Assembly: GCA_013867245.1 (NCBI GenBank)
Contig: JACENB010000009.1
Location: 1-6,178 of the forward strand
DNA length: 6,178 nucleotides
DNA from: Nitrosopumilaceae archaeon
GTDB taxonomy: Archaea; Thermoproteota; Nitrososphaeria; Nitrososphaerales; Nitrosopumilaceae
Reading direction: 5' to 3'
Under the pieces are notes generated by a model, which saw nothing but the letters and a program-made list of their open reading frames with translations, made no database searches and was not told the DNA's origin. Below are positions 5,225-6,178 of this stretch, piece after piece; the stretch's first letter is position 1, and each line of letters begins with the position of its first letter. The translations under genes and the position numbers were made by a program.

Positions 5225-5974
5225 ATGAGTTCTGAACTTAGAATAAAAAAATTAAGAGGTTCTGGAGGCTATGTAATGGCTCGTGTAACAGATGAACAAC
5301 AGATGAAAGGAAACCTTGGAGGTCCAGATCTGTTTTTGGCACCAATTGGTAGATTAGATGCGGATAAAATTTCTAAACACTTTTGCAACACTTGTGAAAA
5401 AGAATTCGAAGGTTCTCCAAAAATCGAATTTGAAAATCCAAATGAAGAAGTTGCAGAAAATTTAATTCTTGCAGAAAGAGGACAATACATCTGCAATAGT
5501 TGTGAATCGTCAATTGCAGAATACAGAGAGTTCAAGAAACAAGATGAAGCAGGTGATGTTGGAAATGCAAAGCCATTAGAATCACAAGCTGAGACATCAC
5601 AACATGTAGCAGAAAGTGTTCCACAACCAACTGAGGAACCTCAAATACAAACTCCACAAGAAACAGCCACTCAACCAAGTCCTGCAACTTCAGTAAGTTC
5701 AATCGAAGGCAGACCAGTATACGATGAAAATGCTAACAAAATTGGAATTGCAAAACAAGTTGGAATTGATTCAACACAATCAATGGTTCTAGTAATCACC
5801 CAAAATGACGGAACTGAAGGCAGTATCCCATGGACAAATATCAAAAAAGTGGGAGAAGTCATATTATTGGGAAAGCCAGAAGAGAGTGCTCCTCCAGGAA
5901 AATGCTCAAACTGTGGATTTTCAAATAAGGAAGGTTCAAAATTCTGTGAAGAGTGCGGAACACCACTTCAATAG
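5225..5974 (+). CDS. PRC-barrel protein with N-terminal CxxC pair and C-terminal zinc ribbon
   Basis: This 249-residue protein has four parts. Residues 1-105 form an N-terminal domain with CxxC at 54/57 and CxxC at 90/93, probably one zinc site split by about 32 residues. Residues 106-158 are a linker rich in Gln, Pro, Thr and Glu. Residues 160-216 look like a PRC-barrel, with the typical GRPVYDENANKIGIAKQVG opening, hydrophobic strands and SIPWTNIKKVGEVILL. The C-terminal ribbon has C227, C230, C241 and C244 (CX2C-X10-CX2C). PRC-barrels are small protein-contact domains known from RimM in ribosome maturation, photosynthetic reaction centres and archaeal division proteins including CdvA. Which role applies here is unknown. 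There is no membrane segment. The start at 5225 is backed by a strong TATA box and is probably nearly leaderless. The signal peptidase gene follows after 40 bases with its own possible promoter. Confidence 0.85.
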   Translation: MSSELRIKKLRGSGGYVMARVTDEQQMKGNLGGPDLFLAPIGRLDADKISKHFCNTCEKEFEGSPKIEFENPNEEVAENLILAERGQYICNSCESSIAEYREFKKQDEAGDVGNAKPLESQAETSQHVAESVPQPTEEPQIQTPQETATQPSPATSVSSIEGRPVYDENANKIGIAKQVGIDSTQSMVLVITQNDGTEGSIPWTNIKKVGEVILLGKPEESAPPGKCSNCGFSNKEGSKFCEECGTPLQ

Positions 5975-5978
5975 CTAG

Positions 5979-5987
5979 TAAATTTAA
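5979..5987 (+). promoter_or_regulatory. TATA-like box before the signal peptidase gene
   Basis: TAAATTTAA lies 28-36 bases before the TTG at 6015, compatible with a near-leaderless transcript independent of the upstream PRC-barrel gene. The match is moderate. Confidence 0.35.
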
Positions 5988-6014
5988 TCAAGGGTACTAT
6001 AGGCGATTAGGTAA

Positions 6015-6178
6015 TTGGGAAAAAAGTCTATTTCAAAAGGAGTAATCAAAGATGTTGTTATTGTTGCAGTTGGAGTTTTGGTAATTTGGATTGGTCTTCA
6101 AGTAGCATTTGGAACACAAAATCCATTTTATGTAGTTGCAAGTGGAAGTATGATCCCAGTCTTAGAAGTATATGATGT
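6015..6178 (+). CDS. Type I signal peptidase, archaeal (S26B-like), 5' part
   Basis: The first 54 codons are visible before the right edge. A short basic N-terminus (MGKKSISKG) leads into a membrane helix at about residues 13-33 (VVIVAVGVLVIWIGL). Then comes the catalytic-serine box of signal peptidases, VASGSMIPVLEVYD, with the nucleophile at S45 just before Met. In archaeal and ER-type enzymes the general base is His rather than Lys; that region is outside the window. The enzyme removes signal peptides from exported proteins on the outer face of the membrane. The start must be the TTG at 6015: an in-frame TAA ends directly before it (6012-6014), and the next in-frame ATG is inside the catalytic box. 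No Shine-Dalgarno is visible. Confidence 0.92.
   Translation, partial: MGKKSISKGVIKDVVIVAVGVLVIWIGLQVAFGTQNPFYVVASGSMIPVLEVYD

Noticed and set aside
5269..5535. 88-codon minus-strand frame, and a similar 63-codon frame at 5671-5862
   Set aside because: Both lie inside the PRC-barrel gene on the opposite strand; they have no recognisable protein features.

Overview
The window looks like AT-rich chromosomal DNA from a mesophilic archaeon, most likely an ammonia-oxidising Nitrososphaerota (Thaumarchaeota) of the Nitrosopumilus/Nitrosarchaeum type. The reasons are an adjacent AMMECR1 and MEMO pair, an archaeal-type signal peptidase, a tRNA-Ala without an encoded CCA end, mostly leaderless-looking starts with TATA-like boxes 20-35 bases upstream, occasional TTG starts, and several small zinc-ribbon proteins of the kind common in that phylum. 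The phylum is my inference from gene content and composition. No mobile element, CRISPR array or rRNA is visible.

Layout. Positions 1-1276 (+) hold the 3' part of an AMMECR1-domain gene and a complete MEMO-family gene, 20 bases apart with a good Shine-Dalgarno between them, so they are probably one operon. Tail to tail with MEMO is a cyclic amidohydrolase of the hydantoinase/dihydropyrimidinase type (1281-2675, -). Divergent from that is a small Cys-rich protein with two DnaJ-like CxxCxGxG knuckles (2769-3032, +). It converges with a small single-pass membrane protein whose outer part carries a conserved two-Cys motif (3036-3323, -).

Positions 3324-3634 hold almost no coding sequence. Their second half contains a GC-rich hairpin, a 7-bp hairpin followed by six T, a strong Shine-Dalgarno, and a 21-codon mini-ORF that overlaps the start of the next gene. 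This is the least explained part of the window.

From 3635 to 5974 lie three unrelated proteins (3635-4162 +, 4184-4543 -, 5225-5974 +). Each ends in a C-terminal zinc ribbon with exactly the same CX2C-X10-CX2C spacing. Between them sit a tRNA-Ala(CGC) (4587-4658, -) and a thioredoxin (4783-5109, -). The third ribbon protein also has an N-terminal CxxC pair and a PRC-barrel. The window ends in the first 54 codons of a type I signal peptidase (from 6015, +).

How they relate. Apart from AMMECR1-MEMO and the mini-ORF/ribbon-protein overlap, most genes look like single transcription units with their own TATA boxes. A loose common theme is thiol and zinc chemistry: three ribbon proteins, a DnaJ-knuckle protein, a thioredoxin and a disulfide-capable membrane protein within about 3.2 kb. 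Whether this is functional clustering cannot be decided from the sequence alone.
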